58,236 nt of DNA from an uncultured Caryophanales bacterium (GCA_946414975.1 CAMKQS010000001.1:1-58236); one strand, 5' to 3'. Counted from the first letter of the stretch, positions 16,804 through 28,904 are shown. Numbers and translations: made by a program. Notes: a model not told the origin generated them from the sequence alone.

Positions 16804-18585
16804 TCAAATTAACTTATCTAATTTATTAACCATAGAATCAAAATACTTAATTGCATTTTCATATACGCATTTATCCTCTAAATCAATATCTATTATTTTA
16901 AATACATCTAAAACATCTGTATCAGAGCCAGTTTTTAGGAACTTTAAATATTTATCTAACATATCTTTATTACCATCTAATATTTTAGTTGCAACATTAG
17001 TAGCAACACTAATACAAAATGCATAATTAAATAAATAATAATTCATATAATAATGACTTCTTCTTATCCAAGATAATCCAGATAATTCATCTAATATAAC
17101 TCTATCACCATAAAATGTTTTTAATGATTCAAGATCTAATTCTTTCATATAATCTTTAGTAATAGTGTTACCATCATTTACATAATTGTAAAAATCAAGT
17201 TCCATCTTTCCTTCTCTAACCGCACCAAATAAATTAGAAATAATAACATCAACTATATTAGAAACGCCTGCAATTTTTGTGTTGTTATCTTTTGCATTTG
17301 AAGCTAAATAATTTGAAAGCAAACATTCATTGGTTAATGATGCAACTTCAGCAATCAAACTAGATACACCTCTATATTCTAAAGGATTATGTTCTGCAAC
17401 ATACTGATGATGTACATTATGTCCACCCTCATGAATTATTGTAGATATTGATTCTAAATCATAATTATAACTCATTAATATTCTTGAATCCCTATCCAAA
17501 GGAGCAAATGAATATCCACCAGAACATTTAGATGGATACTGGGCATAATCTATATATCTGTTTTCAAATATTTTTTTAAAATGATTTACATAATCATCAC
17601 CTAAAGGCTTTACTACCTCAAGACATAACTCTTGTGCTTCTTCTATGCTATATTCTCTTTTTGAAGACGTAAAATCTAATCCAAGATCATATTGATATAA
17701 ATTATCTAAATTAAACCTTTTTTTATAAACATCATAATAACGTTTTAAACTATCAACATTATTTATTACAACATCAATTAACGCCTTATATGCTTTATCT
17801 GTTAATTTTAATCCAAATAATTTTGCATCCCATGCATCTTTATAATTGTGTAACTTAGATAATGTTATATTAGATTTTACATATCCATTTAAAAATTGAG
17901 AAGAAGATACTCCATATCTGTCTATAACTTTTGTAAACTTTTCTCTTACATCTTTTCTTAAATTTCTATCTTCATTTTTCATTAATCTTCGATAATTTGT
18001 AGTAGTTATTTTTTCTGTTTCGCCATCAACTGTAATATCTCCATAATCATGTTCAGAATTCAACATTGTAGATGACATATCTTCAAAATGATTCATTGCA
18101 TTTGTAAGTTCACTAATAATATTTTCACTTTTTTCATCCAAAATATGTTCTTTATTACGATATATATCATCTAATGATTTTTTAAACTCCATTAATTTAT
18201 CATTTTTAAATAATTTATTATATTCATCAGTTGACAACTTTAACAATTCAGGATTAAAAAAACTTACATTAAGTGAATATAAATTATATAAATCACTTGC
18301 TTTATTTTTTCTATCTATACTCTTAGAATTACCTAATTCTTGATCATTAATTAAATATGAATATATATATAATCTCTCCACTAAGGCAATAGTATTAATA
18401 TCTTTAATTAAAAATTCTAATAGTTTATCACTATCTTTTGTACACCCAATATATTTTTTTAATTCAACAACATCTTTTTTTGCTTTTTTATATGATTTTT
18501 CAAAATCTTTATCATTCTTAAATAAATCTGTTAAATCCCACTTATATTTTTCCTCTACATCTGCTCGATTTTTGTATTTCTTCAT
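16804..18585 (-). CDS. pepF: Oligoendopeptidase F (M3B)
   Basis: A 593-residue cytosolic zinc peptidase that cuts short peptides. The zinc motif HEGGHNVHH with ligands His-His and a downstream Glu (EVASLTNE) is intact, and the length is typical of PepF. Its position between dnaK and dnaJ is unusual and suggests that peptide clean-up is coexpressed with heat-shock chaperones. A hairpin (18618-18639) before it may reduce transcription from dnaK into pepF-dnaJ. Confidence 0.92.
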   Translation of the reverse strand: MKKYKNRADVEEKYKWDLTDLFKNDKDFEKSYKKAKKDVVELKKYIGCTKDSDKLLEFLIKDINTIALVERLYIYSYLINDQELGNSKSIDRKNKASDLYNLYSLNVSFFNPELLKLSTDEYNKLFKNDKLMEFKKSLDDIYRNKEHILDEKSENIISELTNAMNHFEDMSSTMLNSEHDYGDITVDGETEKITTTNYRRLMKNEDRNLRKDVREKFTKVIDRYGVSSSQFLNGYVKSNITLSKLHNYKDAWDAKLFGLKLTDKAYKALIDVVINNVDSLKRYYDVYKKRFNLDNLYQYDLGLDFTSSKREYSIEEAQELCLEVVKPLGDDYVNHFKKIFENRYIDYAQYPSKCSGGYSFAPLDRDSRILMSYNYDLESISTIIHEGGHNVHHQYVAEHNPLEYRGVSSLIAEVASLTNECLLSNYLASNAKDNNTKIAGVSNIVDVIISNLFGAVREGKMELDFYNYVNDGNTITKDYMKELDLESLKTFYGDRVILDELSGLSWIRRSHYYMNYYLFNYAFCISVATNVATKILDGNKDMLDKYLKFLKTGSDTDVLDVFKIIDIDLEDKCVYENAIKYFDSMVNKLDKLI

Positions 18586-18617
18586 ATTATCTCCAATCTA
18601 TTATAATTATAGAAACA

Positions 18618-18639
18618 AAGTTCTAGTTACCTAGAACTT
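18618..18639 (-). terminator. Hairpin after dnaK (attenuating or stabilising)
   Basis: AAGTTCTAG/CTAGAACTT, a 9-bp stem with a 4-nt loop just after the dnaK stop. It is followed by TGTTTCT, not a full T-run, so partial termination or 3' stabilisation of dnaK mRNA is likely. Confidence 0.55.
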
Positions 18640-18641
18640 CA

Positions 18642-20979
<2,338 letters not shown>

Positions 20980-20980
<1 letters not shown>

Positions 20981-21642
20981 TACTGGCTTACCTTAACCAT
21001 AGCTGGTCTAATTACTTTATCTTTATACAGATATCCTTTTTGTAATACTTCAATTACCATACCGGGTTCAACACCATCTTTTTCCTCCATTATAACTGCA
21101 TTATGATATACAGGATCAAAAGGTTTATTAGCTCCATCAATAGCCTTTACATCAAATTTTTCCAAAATATTTTGAATACTACAGTATACCATTTGATAAC
21201 CTTCAGTAAATTTTACAAACTCTGGTTCTGTATGATCTTCTGCAAGTTTTAATGCCCTTTCAAAATTATCTGCAACCGGAAGTAAATCTTTGATAATATC
21301 TTCATTACAGAATTTAAGAAGTCTAGAAACCTCTTCATCCTTTCGTTTACGATAATTAACATTATCTGCACTAAGCATAAGATTTCTTTCCTCTAACTCT
21401 TTTATCTTAGCATCATATTCTTTTAATTTTTCATCATTTTTCTTAAAAAACTTCTTTTTTTCTTTTTTCTTATCTTTTTTATCTTCCTTGCACTTACAAT
21501 CATCACCACAAGTACATTCATCACCACAAGTACAATTTTCACTGCACTTATCATCTTTTGTACACTCGCAGTTATCACCACAGTTACATTCTTCTGTGCA
21601 ATTGCATTCTTTATCTTTTAACTCTTCTTTTTCCTCTTTCAC
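20980..21642 (-). CDS. grpE: GrpE with Cys-rich metallothionein-like N-terminus
   Basis: The nucleotide exchange factor of DnaK. The C-terminal 140 residues are ordinary GrpE: a long helix (about 75-110), LLPVADNFERAL, FDPVYHNAV and VLQKGYLYKDKVIRPAMVKV. The first 51 residues are unlike usual GrpE: 13 Cys between residues 13 and 51, mostly in CxC pairs separated by acidic/Gly spacers (CNC, CEC, CTC, CKC), then a Lys-rich linker (52-70). This could bind zinc or copper or act as a redox switch. Position after hrcA is standard. The Cys repeat is in frame, with a good ribosome binding site (GGAGG) before ATG 21642, so it is part of the protein. Confidence 0.93.
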
Positions 21643-21651
21643 AAATACCTC

Positions 21652-22638
21652 CTATTTTTCAATATTCTCTATTATATAATTAAGAAGTGTAATTACTCTA
21701 TCATACTCCATACGCTTAGGACCAATTAAAGCAATTGTACCTTCTTCACCATTTACTTGATACTTTGTTTTAATAACAGTTACATCATCATCAAAATTAT
21801 TTTCACTACCAATATATATATTAATACCATTATCCTCTTCCTTAATGCTTTCAACCATATCCTTATCTTCAAATTTACTTACAATCTCTCTAATCTTATC
21901 AACATCATTAAATTCTGGTTGCATAAGCATATTCTTAGTACCACTAGTTTTAACATTTTCATAAGCAAAATCTGTAAAAGCGTTATAGAAAGCATTATAC
22001 AATACTTCGTGCTGTTTTACATAATTACCTATTATCGGTTTTACTTCAAACTCAAGAACTGAACTAACATCATCTAAAGATGTACCAATAATTAACTTAT
22101 TTATAAGTTCAACTGTTTGTTTAACATCTTTCATGTCTACAACTGCATCAATATATATATTTTTGTGTTCTACATTACCCTTATCAGTAACAACAATTGC
22201 TACTAGATTATTTTCATCAATAGGAACTACCTCTACTTTACTTATTAAATTATTTTTAGAATGAGTTCCTAAAACTACTGCTGCATATGAAGTTAATTCT
22301 GATATTATCTCCATACTTTTTTCAATAACATCACTAACTACTAATGATTTATTATTAACAATAGTTTGTAACTTAAGCATATCATCACCAGTAAGTTCTT
22401 TTGGTACCATTATATTATCAACATAATATCTGTAACCTTTTTCACTAGGAACACGTCCTGATGAAATATGCGTTTTCTCTAGTAAACCCATATCCTCCAA
22501 ATCACTCATCTCAGATCTAACTGTTGCTGATGAACAACCTAAAATATCACAAATTGATTTAGAAGATATTGGCCGTGCTGTCTTAATATAATCTTCAACA
22601 ATAATCTTAAGCAAATCCTCTTTCCTTTTTGATAACAT
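21652..22638 (-). CDS. hrcA: Heat-inducible repressor HrcA
   Basis: The 328-residue repressor of the CIRCE regulon. N-terminal winged helix (RPISSKSICDILGCSSATVRSEMSDLE), then HTSSGRVPSEKGYRYYVD, typical of HrcA, and a GAF-like dimer domain ending GPKRMEYDRVI. It represses its own operon through the tandem CIRCE-like sites at 22660-22733 and is expected to need GroEL for activity. First gene of hrcA-grpE-ORF-dnaK-pepF-dnaJ; GrpE starts 9 nt after its stop. Confidence 0.96.
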   Translation of the reverse strand: MLSKRKEDLLKIIVEDYIKTARPISSKSICDILGCSSATVRSEMSDLEDMGLLEKTHISSGRVPSEKGYRYYVDNIMVPKELTGDDMLKLQTIVNNKSLVVSDVIEKSMEIISELTSYAAVVLGTHSKNNLISKVEVVPIDENNLVAIVVTDKGNVEHKNIYIDAVVDMKDVKQTVELINKLIIGTSLDDVSSVLEFEVKPIIGNYVKQHEVLYNAFYNAFTDFAYENVKTSGTKNMLMQPEFNDVDKIREIVSKFEDKDMVESIKEEDNGINIYIGSENNFDDDVTVIKTKYQVNGEEGTIALIGPKRMEYDRVITLLNYIIENIEK

Positions 22639-22659
22639 AACAACACCTACTTACTTTTT

Positions 22660-22686
22660 TTAGCAATCTAGTTTTCTAACTGCTAA
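22660..22686 (-). promoter_or_regulatory. Second, diverged CIRCE-like operator
   Basis: On plus: TTAGCAATC, N9, AACTGCTAA. Against the CIRCE consensus (TTAGCACTC-N9-GAGTGCTAA) the arms match at 8 and 7 of 9. It lies between the -10 box and the hrcA start. Confidence 0.6.
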
Positions 22687-22690
22687 AAAC

Positions 22691-22719
22691 ATATTATCAT
22701 ACATTTTTAGCATTGTCAA
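22691..22719 (-). promoter_or_regulatory. Promoter of the hrcA operon
   Basis: -35 TTGACA (22719-22714), 17-nt spacer, -10 TAATAT (22696-22691). The -35 box lies inside the upstream CIRCE. Confidence 0.75.
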
Positions 22720-22733
22720 TAGTTGAGTGCTAA
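22707..22733 (-). promoter_or_regulatory. CIRCE operator
   Basis: On minus: TTAGCACTC, N9, CAATGCTAA; the left arm is perfect and the right arm matches 7 of 9. It covers the -35 box, so HrcA binding should block RNA polymerase. Confidence 0.85.
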
Positions 22734-22736
22734 AAT

Positions 22737-22765
22737 ATAAAAAAATTAGAGCATACACTCTAATT
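22737..22765 (-). terminator. Terminator of the DHH gene
   Basis: AATTAGAG/CTCTAATT with a 6-nt loop and a T-run on minus. Confidence 0.75.
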
Positions 22766-22809
22766 ATAAACATTTATAATACATGATATAAATTACAAAT
22801 AGATTTTTT

Positions 22810-23787
22810 CTATATATAATAAGGATTTTTAAGTAACTTTTTTAATTTGGTTCCTACTTCTTCTATAGATTCATCCTTTATTTTTGTAGCACCAGAATGC
22901 TCATTACCTCCACCTTGTAATTGACTCATTACCTCTCCTACATTAAGCATTCCTTTAGATCTAGCTGAAATAGATATAACATCATCACTAATTTTTCCCA
23001 TAGCAAATACTGCATCAAGACCATACCTTAATGAATAATCAGCAGCTTTAGCAAGTTCTACAGCTTCTACTATTTCATTTTCATCAGCTATAATAGTTCC
23101 TACTGCATAATGGTTAATATCTAATCTATTAACTAAATTTTGTACCCTTCTATCACTAGTAAAATCCTCTGTAAAAAAATCCGATACTCTATTAATAGAA
23201 GCACCACTATCTATTAATTTAGATACAGTTTTAAATGTATCTGATGATGTATTTTTTGTAAGCTTATTTGTATCAAGATAAATTCCTGCGAGCAGGTAAT
23301 TTGCTATAGATGATGGTATTTTTATTTTTAGCATACTAATTAATTTAGTTACTATTTCTGATGCACTAGACATTTTAGTATTAATATATTTATAACTTGC
23401 TTTTACTGTATTTTCATCTTCATTATGATGATCAATAATTAATGTATTATTATTTAACAAATCATTAACACTTATTAAATTTCTTTTATTTACATCAGTT
23501 AAAACAAATAAATCATTATCATTTTTTTCTTTTACATATTTATTTTTATCAATTATTAAATTTGACTCTCTATTTAATTCATCAACTATAATTTTTACAC
23601 CTGGATCAATCATAGATAAATTATCATTTATAATAATTTTTGATTCTTTTTTAAATTTCTTAGCAATCAAAGTAAGCCCTGCTGCAGATCCAATCGCATC
23701 AAAATCAGGATTGTTATGTGGTATTAAAATAACCTTATTGCACTTTAAAAACGTATCTGATACATAGACCTTTAAATCACTTATCAT
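22810..23787 (-). CDS. DHH-DHHA1 phosphoesterase, GdpP-like core
   Basis: A 325-residue soluble phosphodiesterase. DHH motifs: IPHNNPDFDAIGSA, a metal Asp in LTDV, and IIDHHNEDE; GIYLDTNKLT follows, then a DHHA1 domain with the substrate loop GGGNEHSGA. The block order and GIYLDT...FKTVSKL resemble the catalytic part of the cyclic-di-AMP hydrolase GdpP more than NrnA, but the usual membrane helices, PAS and degenerate GGDEF parts are absent. It may degrade c-di-AMP, pApA or nanoRNA. Own promoter at 23812-23840. Confidence 0.83.
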   Translation of the reverse strand: MISDLKVYVSDTFLKCNKVILIPHNNPDFDAIGSAAGLTLIAKKFKKESKIIINDNLSMIDPGVKIIVDELNRESNLIIDKNKYVKEKNDNDLFVLTDVNKRNLISVNDLLNNNTLIIDHHNEDENTVKASYKYINTKMSSASEIVTKLISMLKIKIPSSIANYLLAGIYLDTNKLTKNTSSDTFKTVSKLIDSGASINRVSDFFTEDFTSDRRVQNLVNRLDINHYAVGTIIADENEIVEAVELAKAADYSLRYGLDAVFAMGKISDDVISISARSKGMLNVGEVMSQLQGGGNEHSGATKIKDESIEEVGTKLKKLLKNPYYI

Positions 23788-23811
23788 ATTACACTCCTCT
23801 TAACAAACAGT

Positions 23812-23840
23812 ATTATATTATACTTTATTTTGAATGTAAA
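23812..23840 (-). promoter_or_regulatory. Promoter of the DHH gene
   Basis: -35 TTTACA (23840-23835), 17-nt spacer, -10 TATAAT (23817-23812). Confidence 0.6.
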
Positions 23841-23846
23841 TAACAA

Positions 23847-24509
23847 TTATTTAGTTTTTTTAAAATTATCTTTGTAAATATTAACATTATTATCTATATT
23901 TATATCATATGACATATTATGTTTTTTTACTATAGAAATAATATCATTAAAATTCATATTTTTTTCTTTATTATTTTCTTGATTAACAATAAGTATAACC
24001 TTATCTTCAAGTTTTATAAGTCCTTTAAAAGTTCTTCCATCAACAGATATATTAGAATTATTATTTGTAATATACCCTAGATTTAAACTACTTAATACAT
24101 TAGGATAATATTCCAAATAATTTACACCCTTACTTAATGAATCATCTAATGCATCATTTAATACATACTCTTCCCTGGCAAACCATAATTCAGGAATAAT
24201 ATCTTTATCATTATATTCTATTACACTTGGCGAAAAAGTTACCTCACTATATGGCTTATTATTATCTTCTAAAAATTTAATAATATCCTCTTTTTTTGCT
24301 ACACCACCACGCATAAGCATAATTAAAATATCACTTTCTTCATTATATAAAATTGTATCAAATTGTCTTGAATCAATATTTATATCGCCTATTTTAAATG
24401 AACAGGTCATATTTGAATAAATTATATTCATACCATCTTTTATTTGTTTTAATGCAGTAATTAATTCTTCAGGGTAATATTGTATTGCCCATATATCTAA
24501 ATTGCTCAT
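23847..24509 (-). CDS. Hypothetical protein
   Basis: A 220-residue soluble protein starting MSNLDIWAIQYYPEELITALKQI. No signal peptide, membrane segment or recognised motif. It alternates acidic helices and strands, with FAREEYVLNDALDD near residue 112. A strong promoter (24532-24560) and AGGAGG ribosome binding site indicate a genuine expressed gene. Function unknown. Confidence 0.6.
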   Translation of the reverse strand: MSNLDIWAIQYYPEELITALKQIKDGMNIIYSNMTCSFKIGDINIDSRQFDTILYNEESDILIMLMRGGVAKKEDIIKFLEDNNKPYSEVTFSPSVIEYNDKDIIPELWFAREEYVLNDALDDSLSKGVNYLEYYPNVLSSLNLGYITNNNSNISVDGRTFKGLIKLEDKVILIVNQENNKEKNMNFNDIISIVKKHNMSYDINIDNNVNIYKDNFKKTK

Positions 24510-24531
24510 AACTCCTCCTATTTACTGATAA

Positions 24532-24560
24532 ATTATACAATTGAATAAACTTATTGTCAA
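24532..24560 (-). promoter_or_regulatory. Promoter of the 23847-24509 gene
   Basis: -35 TTGACA (24560-24555), 17-nt spacer, -10 TATAAT (24537-24532): full consensus. Confidence 0.85.
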
Positions 24561-24561
24561 T

Positions 24562-24594
24562 AAAAAAAGGATAAAATTACTCTTTATCCCTTTT
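24562..24594 (-). terminator. Terminator of the zinc-ribbon/SPFH unit
   Basis: AAAGGGATAAA pairs with TTTATCCTTT (one bulged G), followed by seven T; the -35 of the next gene lies 1 nt beyond. Confidence 0.75.
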
Positions 24595-26088
24595 GTTAGC
24601 TTTATCTCTTATCATATCAGCTACAATATTTCCACCTGTTAATTTATCAATTGTCTTATTGTTAACTATAGATTTTACTATATTATTATTAACACTAGTT
24701 CCTTCTACTCTTCTATTATTAGCCCCATTCATATAAGAATTTCTAAGACGTTTCATTTCTTTTATATATGTATCTACTTGTCTTAAATTAAATATTTCCT
24801 TTTTAGTTTCGGTTTCATATGTATGTCTAGCATTAGAATTACGATATCTAAAATACATTATAAGAAAATATATCAATCCAGCAAATAAAAATGCCCATTT
24901 ATAATCAAAATTTACAAATAACATAGCAATTATACCAGCAAGTTCTACAAACGATGATACAATTATTAATTTAGGCATGTGTATTGGAACACTACCCATA
25001 GTCTCTTTAGTTCGTGCATTAACAGCCACATAATGAAGTAATTTCTTGTTTCCCTTTACCTCTTGATAACTATATAACCAAACAGGTAAATATGCAGCTT
25101 TCCACTGTTGTCCTTTAATCTTAAATTCTTCTTTATCCCACTTAACTCCGCGATCATAATGTTCCATTGTATCATTTGCAGCAAATCTAGCTATATCTTT
25201 AGCTTGAGTATCTACAAGTTCTTTTATATCATCAATTGATGTATCTCTTTTTTCAGATGTAAAACCGTGCAAATAATTGGCATTATATTTAACCACATTC
25301 TCAACATCAAACGGCATAATTGAATTAATTATATTATTGGTTTTCTCCTTTGATGCATTATTCAATCTATCAGAACTAGACTCTACTGATAATCCTGAGA
25401 TTGCTACATCAAATTCCCTTTCAACATGATATAACTCTGCATCATATACTTTTTGTCTATTTTCATCAAAACCAATGTAATATGACTTTGTTTCATGTTC
25501 TCCTTCACCAGAAAAATTAGCATGAGCATTTATATCAACAAGCATATATGGAAAATATACTCCCATGATATTTTCAGTTGTAAATTCTCTTCTAAATTTA
25601 GGATGAGCAAAAAACTTCCTTTTTCCAACAAACTTTTCTATAGATGCTCGTGCTTCTTCTTTTTTTACACTAAATGGAAGTACAACATCTGGAACTGCCC
25701 CATTTGGTATCTGTTCATTTATAGATAACGTATTCCTACACCAGTGGCATCTTGCTTGAGTTGATGATGAAGTATCTATTACAACCTCAGCACCACAACT
25801 ACTGCATTTTAATGTAACTGTATCACTAGCGCTTGCATCATAATTATTTGCTCCAGATGAAATAACTTGTCCCTCTAATTTACTAATATCTGTTTCCATT
25901 CCTGATATTTTTTCAGGTTCAAACTCATGACGACAAAAATTACATCTAAGTTTACCATTATTTGGATTTAATGATATATCTGTAGCACCACATTTTGGAC
26001 ATTTATCTTGTCCATTTTTAGAATCACTAGCAGTTTCTACAATTCTTATATCTTCACTAACATTATTTTTTTCTTGATTATTATCCAT
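24577..26088 (-). CDS. Zinc-ribbon membrane protein, YdjG-like
   Basis: A 503-residue protein with two zinc ribbons at the N-terminus (CPKCGATD, CNFCRHEF; then CSSCGAEV, CHWCRNTL), a large soluble middle, two membrane helices near 375-415 and a basic tail. The layout and the SPFH partner encoded 1 nt upstream match Bacillus YdjG/YdjI, which recruit PspA to the membrane. No YdjH or PspA gene lies beside them here. The likely role is a membrane-integrity platform; this is inferred from context and memory of the family. Confidence 0.7.
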   Translation of the reverse strand: MDNNQEKNNVSEDIRIVETASDSKNGQDKCPKCGATDISLNPNNGKLRCNFCRHEFEPEKISGMETDISKLEGQVISSGANNYDASASDTVTLKCSSCGAEVVIDTSSSTQARCHWCRNTLSINEQIPNGAVPDVVLPFSVKKEEARASIEKFVGKRKFFAHPKFRREFTTENIMGVYFPYMLVDINAHANFSGEGEHETKSYYIGFDENRQKVYDAELYHVEREFDVAISGLSVESSSDRLNNASKEKTNNIINSIMPFDVENVVKYNANYLHGFTSEKRDTSIDDIKELVDTQAKDIARFAANDTMEHYDRGVKWDKEEFKIKGQQWKAAYLPVWLYSYQEVKGNKKLLHYVAVNARTKETMGSVPIHMPKLIIVSSFVELAGIIAMLFVNFDYKWAFLFAGLIYFLIMYFRYRNSNARHTYETETKKEIFNLRQVDTYIKEMKRLRNSYMNGANNRRVEGTSVNNNIVKSIVNNKTIDKLTGGNIVADMIRDKANKRDKE

Positions 26089-26089
26089 A

Positions 26090-27289
26090 CTATAATCCTA
26101 ATAATTGAGCTTTTACTTTATCATAATCTTCTTGAGTAATAGCACCAGCGTCAAGAAGTTTCTTCATTTCCATTAATTTAGCAGTAGGATCTTCTGCTTT
26201 AGGAGTAGATTGTTCAGGTGCTTGACCACCGAAATTAGGCTGATAAGTCGATTGAGTATTTGGTTGTTGCATAGCTCCCATCATTCCACTAGCAGCATTC
26301 ATGCCCATTCCCATAAATGCCATACCAGCTCCTCCGCCATTTTCTCCTGCACCTTGTAATCCACGAGCAGCTGCTTGTTGAAAGAATGCATTTCCACGAG
26401 CACCAGATAATGAATCTGCTTTCTTAACATCTTTCATTAATTCTTTAGTATCATCATCATATTCAATTGCAAGAATAGCAGTTTTTACAATTTCTAATCC
26501 TCTATCACTTTTCCACTTATAACCATCTTCAACAGCTTGTGATAAGCTTTGAGCAAATCCAATTTGATCTCCCTGAATTTTAGTCATTCTATTTCCTTTT
26601 GATGGATCATTTGTATAAATTGAAAATGCTGCTGATAAACTTCCAACTACTTCACTAAATAATTGACTTGCTGCATCATTATCCATATCTGCAAAATCAA
26701 ATACATCTGCATTTGGTTGTAAATATTTTGTTGGAACAAAATTCTTTACAAATAAAATTGGATCTGTAATTTTTAATGTATACGTACCACGAGTAACAGC
26801 TCCTACTTGTGTTCCAAAGAATGCATCGTCCCAATATATTTCTGATTGTGTACCAAATCTATTATTTGGAATTTCCTTTAAATTAACATAGAATGCAAGT
26901 TGTTGTGATGTAGCTTGTCCTCCAAATTTAAATTTATCCCAACTAGATTTAATAGTTGATGCAATAATTCCATCACCTGCAAAGAATGATTTAGAATTTG
27001 GATCATCTGATTTAAACTCGAATCCTCCTGGTTCTGCAATAAAACCTGTAATTGCGCCATCTTGAATAGTAATTAATGCAGTTCCTTCAGGTACTACTAT
27101 TTTACTACCATTAGTAATTACATTTTCACTACCTTTAGTATTTGAACCACGTCCATTGTTTGTTCCTTTAGGTACTGCTTGAAAAATTGCAGCAGTTGCT
27201 GGAACATCTTCCCTAGGCATATAGAAATCTTTCCATTGATCTGCAAAAGTTCCTCCTAGAGCTCCTGTAAATGCTTTAATAAATCCCAT
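26090..27289 (-). CDS. SPFH/Band-7 protein with SHOCT tail, YdjI-like
   Basis: A 399-residue soluble protein. It starts MGFIKAFTGALGGTFADQWKDFY, then an SPFH-type region (GTALITIQDGAI, YWDDAFFGTQVGAVTRGTYTLKI), a Gly/Met/Ala-rich linker and a C-terminal SHOCT motif (KLMEMKKLLDAGAITQEDYD). ATG 27289 is chosen because GGGAGG lies 7 nt upstream. SPFH proteins oligomerise as membrane scaffolds. It is cotranscribed with the YdjG-like gene from the promoter at 27346-27374. Confidence 0.82.
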   Translation of the reverse strand: MGFIKAFTGALGGTFADQWKDFYMPREDVPATAAIFQAVPKGTNNGRGSNTKGSENVITNGSKIVVPEGTALITIQDGAITGFIAEPGGFEFKSDDPNSKSFFAGDGIIASTIKSSWDKFKFGGQATSQQLAFYVNLKEIPNNRFGTQSEIYWDDAFFGTQVGAVTRGTYTLKITDPILFVKNFVPTKYLQPNADVFDFADMDNDAASQLFSEVVGSLSAAFSIYTNDPSKGNRMTKIQGDQIGFAQSLSQAVEDGYKWKSDRGLEIVKTAILAIEYDDDTKELMKDVKKADSLSGARGNAFFQQAAARGLQGAGENGGGAGMAFMGMGMNAASGMMGAMQQPNTQSTYQPNFGGQAPEQSTPKAEDPTAKLMEMKKLLDAGAITQEDYDKVKAQLLGL

Positions 27290-27345
27290 AAAAAATCCTC
27301 CCTTTAATTTATTAAACATAATAATCTACATTATTATTCAAACTA

Positions 27346-27374
27346 ATTATATCATATTAAATTAGTTATTCCAA
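27346..27374 (-). promoter_or_regulatory. Promoter of the SPFH/zinc-ribbon unit
   Basis: -35 TTGGAA (27374-27369), 17-nt spacer, -10 TATAAT (27351-27346). A short direct repeat TGTATGCTTATTTTTTT (two copies, about 27380-27414) lies just upstream. Confidence 0.6.
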
Positions 27375-27444
27375 TAAATTGTATGCTTATTTTTTTTGTA
27401 TGCTTATTTTTTTTTGATTTTAAAATTACCAATAAATAAAATAT

Positions 27445-28890
27445 CTAGATTGCTTTTATTTTTATATTATCAAATTCATTTACAAATTGATTAAAATCTT
27501 TAAATGTAAGTTTATCAGGTATAGAATCAATTTCAGTTAATTTTCTAATATCTCCTCTTTCTTTAAATCCACTTGTAATATTCTTAATTGCAGTATCCAA
27601 TGATATATATTTATGTATTCCTTTTTTCGGAACATTAGAATGTTCAAAATGATACCAACTATTATCATAATAAAATAAAACAAAACAATGCATTTTCACT
27701 TCTTTATCATAATTTTCTTCTGTTTCATAACTTCTATGGCAATAAACTTTATTTTTTATACCTTTTCTATCAAAGAAAAATTTAATCATTTTAGCTTGTT
27801 CAATACAAGTACCTACACCACTTTTCAACATTTCATCAAGAGAGCTAATTCTATAGTTTTCTCTAAAACCCTTAAGATTATTAAAATGTTTACCTCCATT
27901 TTTATCAATCCAACCATATTTTATATTAATATCCATAAAATCCATTAATTCTTTTGGTGTATTAATACTATCAAAACTCATCTCATCTTTTAAAGTAACT
28001 ATTTTAGAATCAAGTACAATATCATTTTTTAATTCATCTAAATTAGGATGTTTTATTAAATGCTTAAGATTATAAACCATATCATAAATTGCTAATCTTT
28101 GACTTAAATATGGAATACTAATTAATTCTTTATAATATTTCTCAAGATATAAAATAATATTAGAGTAGTCTTTAGAATCTGTATATTGCTCAACACTTTC
28201 ACTAGCATACTTCCAAGGCCTTCTAATCATCCTATATAATATATCCAACTCATAATCCCTAGGTGCATACATTGACCTTTCAAAATCTATTAATCTAATC
28301 TTACCGTTATTATAAAATATATTGTCAAAGTGTAAATCATTATGAATTAAAACAAAATCTTTTGAATTTAAATATTTATCAAATTTAGAATACGCATATT
28401 TAATGATTTTTTCTTCTTCTTCATTAAAAATATTAAGATCATTTGCTTGATAATATAACTTTATAAACTTATCTTTAATAAATTTATTCCAGTCATAGCT
28501 TTTTCCAATATTACTGTGAATTTGTTTCATAGCAACACATAATTGTTTTATAATTTCTTCCCTTTGGTTTTCATTAAAAGTATGCCAAACATTATATAGT
28601 GATACCCCATCTATCTTTTCTATAATTTCGTAAAAGTATGGAATATCTTTCTTATCAGTGCTTGAAAAATACATTTTAGGAATTAATGGATTATCTTGAT
28701 TATGTTTATAAAACTCTATTTCTTTTAAAAAACTCTCTTCATTATCAATATTAGTACAAATCTTAACAATATATGAATCGTTTATACTATATATTGTATT
28801 AGTAAATCCTACATTAATTTTTTCAACTTTGTTAATTTTTTCAAATATAGAATAATTGTTCTTTAATATTAAATCTATAATATTACTCAT
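27445..28890 (-). CDS. APH-like kinase fused to a transglutaminase-like domain
   Basis: A 481-residue two-domain protein. Residues about 20-270 are an aminoglycoside/choline-kinase-type fold: catalytic LIHNDLHFDNIF and metal LIDFERS are intact, and the N-lobe has NSFIVK-like DSYIVKI. Residues about 310-470 look like a transglutaminase/peptide N-glycanase-type Cys protease fold: SGVGTCIEQAKMIKFFF (Cys) and MHCFVLFYYDNSWYHFEHS (His and acidic residue). Such a fusion is uncommon. It might phosphorylate a sugar or alcohol and act on a protein or peptide, or the second domain may bind substrate. GAGGAG precedes the ATG, directly after the broken tail of the upstream gene. Confidence 0.72.
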   Translation of the reverse strand: MSNIIDLILKNNYSIFEKINKVEKINVGFTNTIYSINDSYIVKICTNIDNEESFLKEIEFYKHNQDNPLIPKMYFSSTDKKDIPYFYEIIEKIDGVSLYNVWHTFNENQREEIIKQLCVAMKQIHSNIGKSYDWNKFIKDKFIKLYYQANDLNIFNEEEEKIIKYAYSKFDKYLNSKDFVLIHNDLHFDNIFYNNGKIRLIDFERSMYAPRDYELDILYRMIRRPWKYASESVEQYTDSKDYSNIILYLEKYYKELISIPYLSQRLAIYDMVYNLKHLIKHPNLDELKNDIVLDSKIVTLKDEMSFDSINTPKELMDFMDINIKYGWIDKNGGKHFNNLKGFRENYRISSLDEMLKSGVGTCIEQAKMIKFFFDRKGIKNKVYCHRSYETEENYDKEVKMHCFVLFYYDNSWYHFEHSNVPKKGIHKYISLDTAIKNITSGFKERGDIRKLTEIDSIPDKLTFKDFNQFVNEFDNIKIKAI

Positions 28891-28904
28891 ACTATTAACT
28901 CCTC

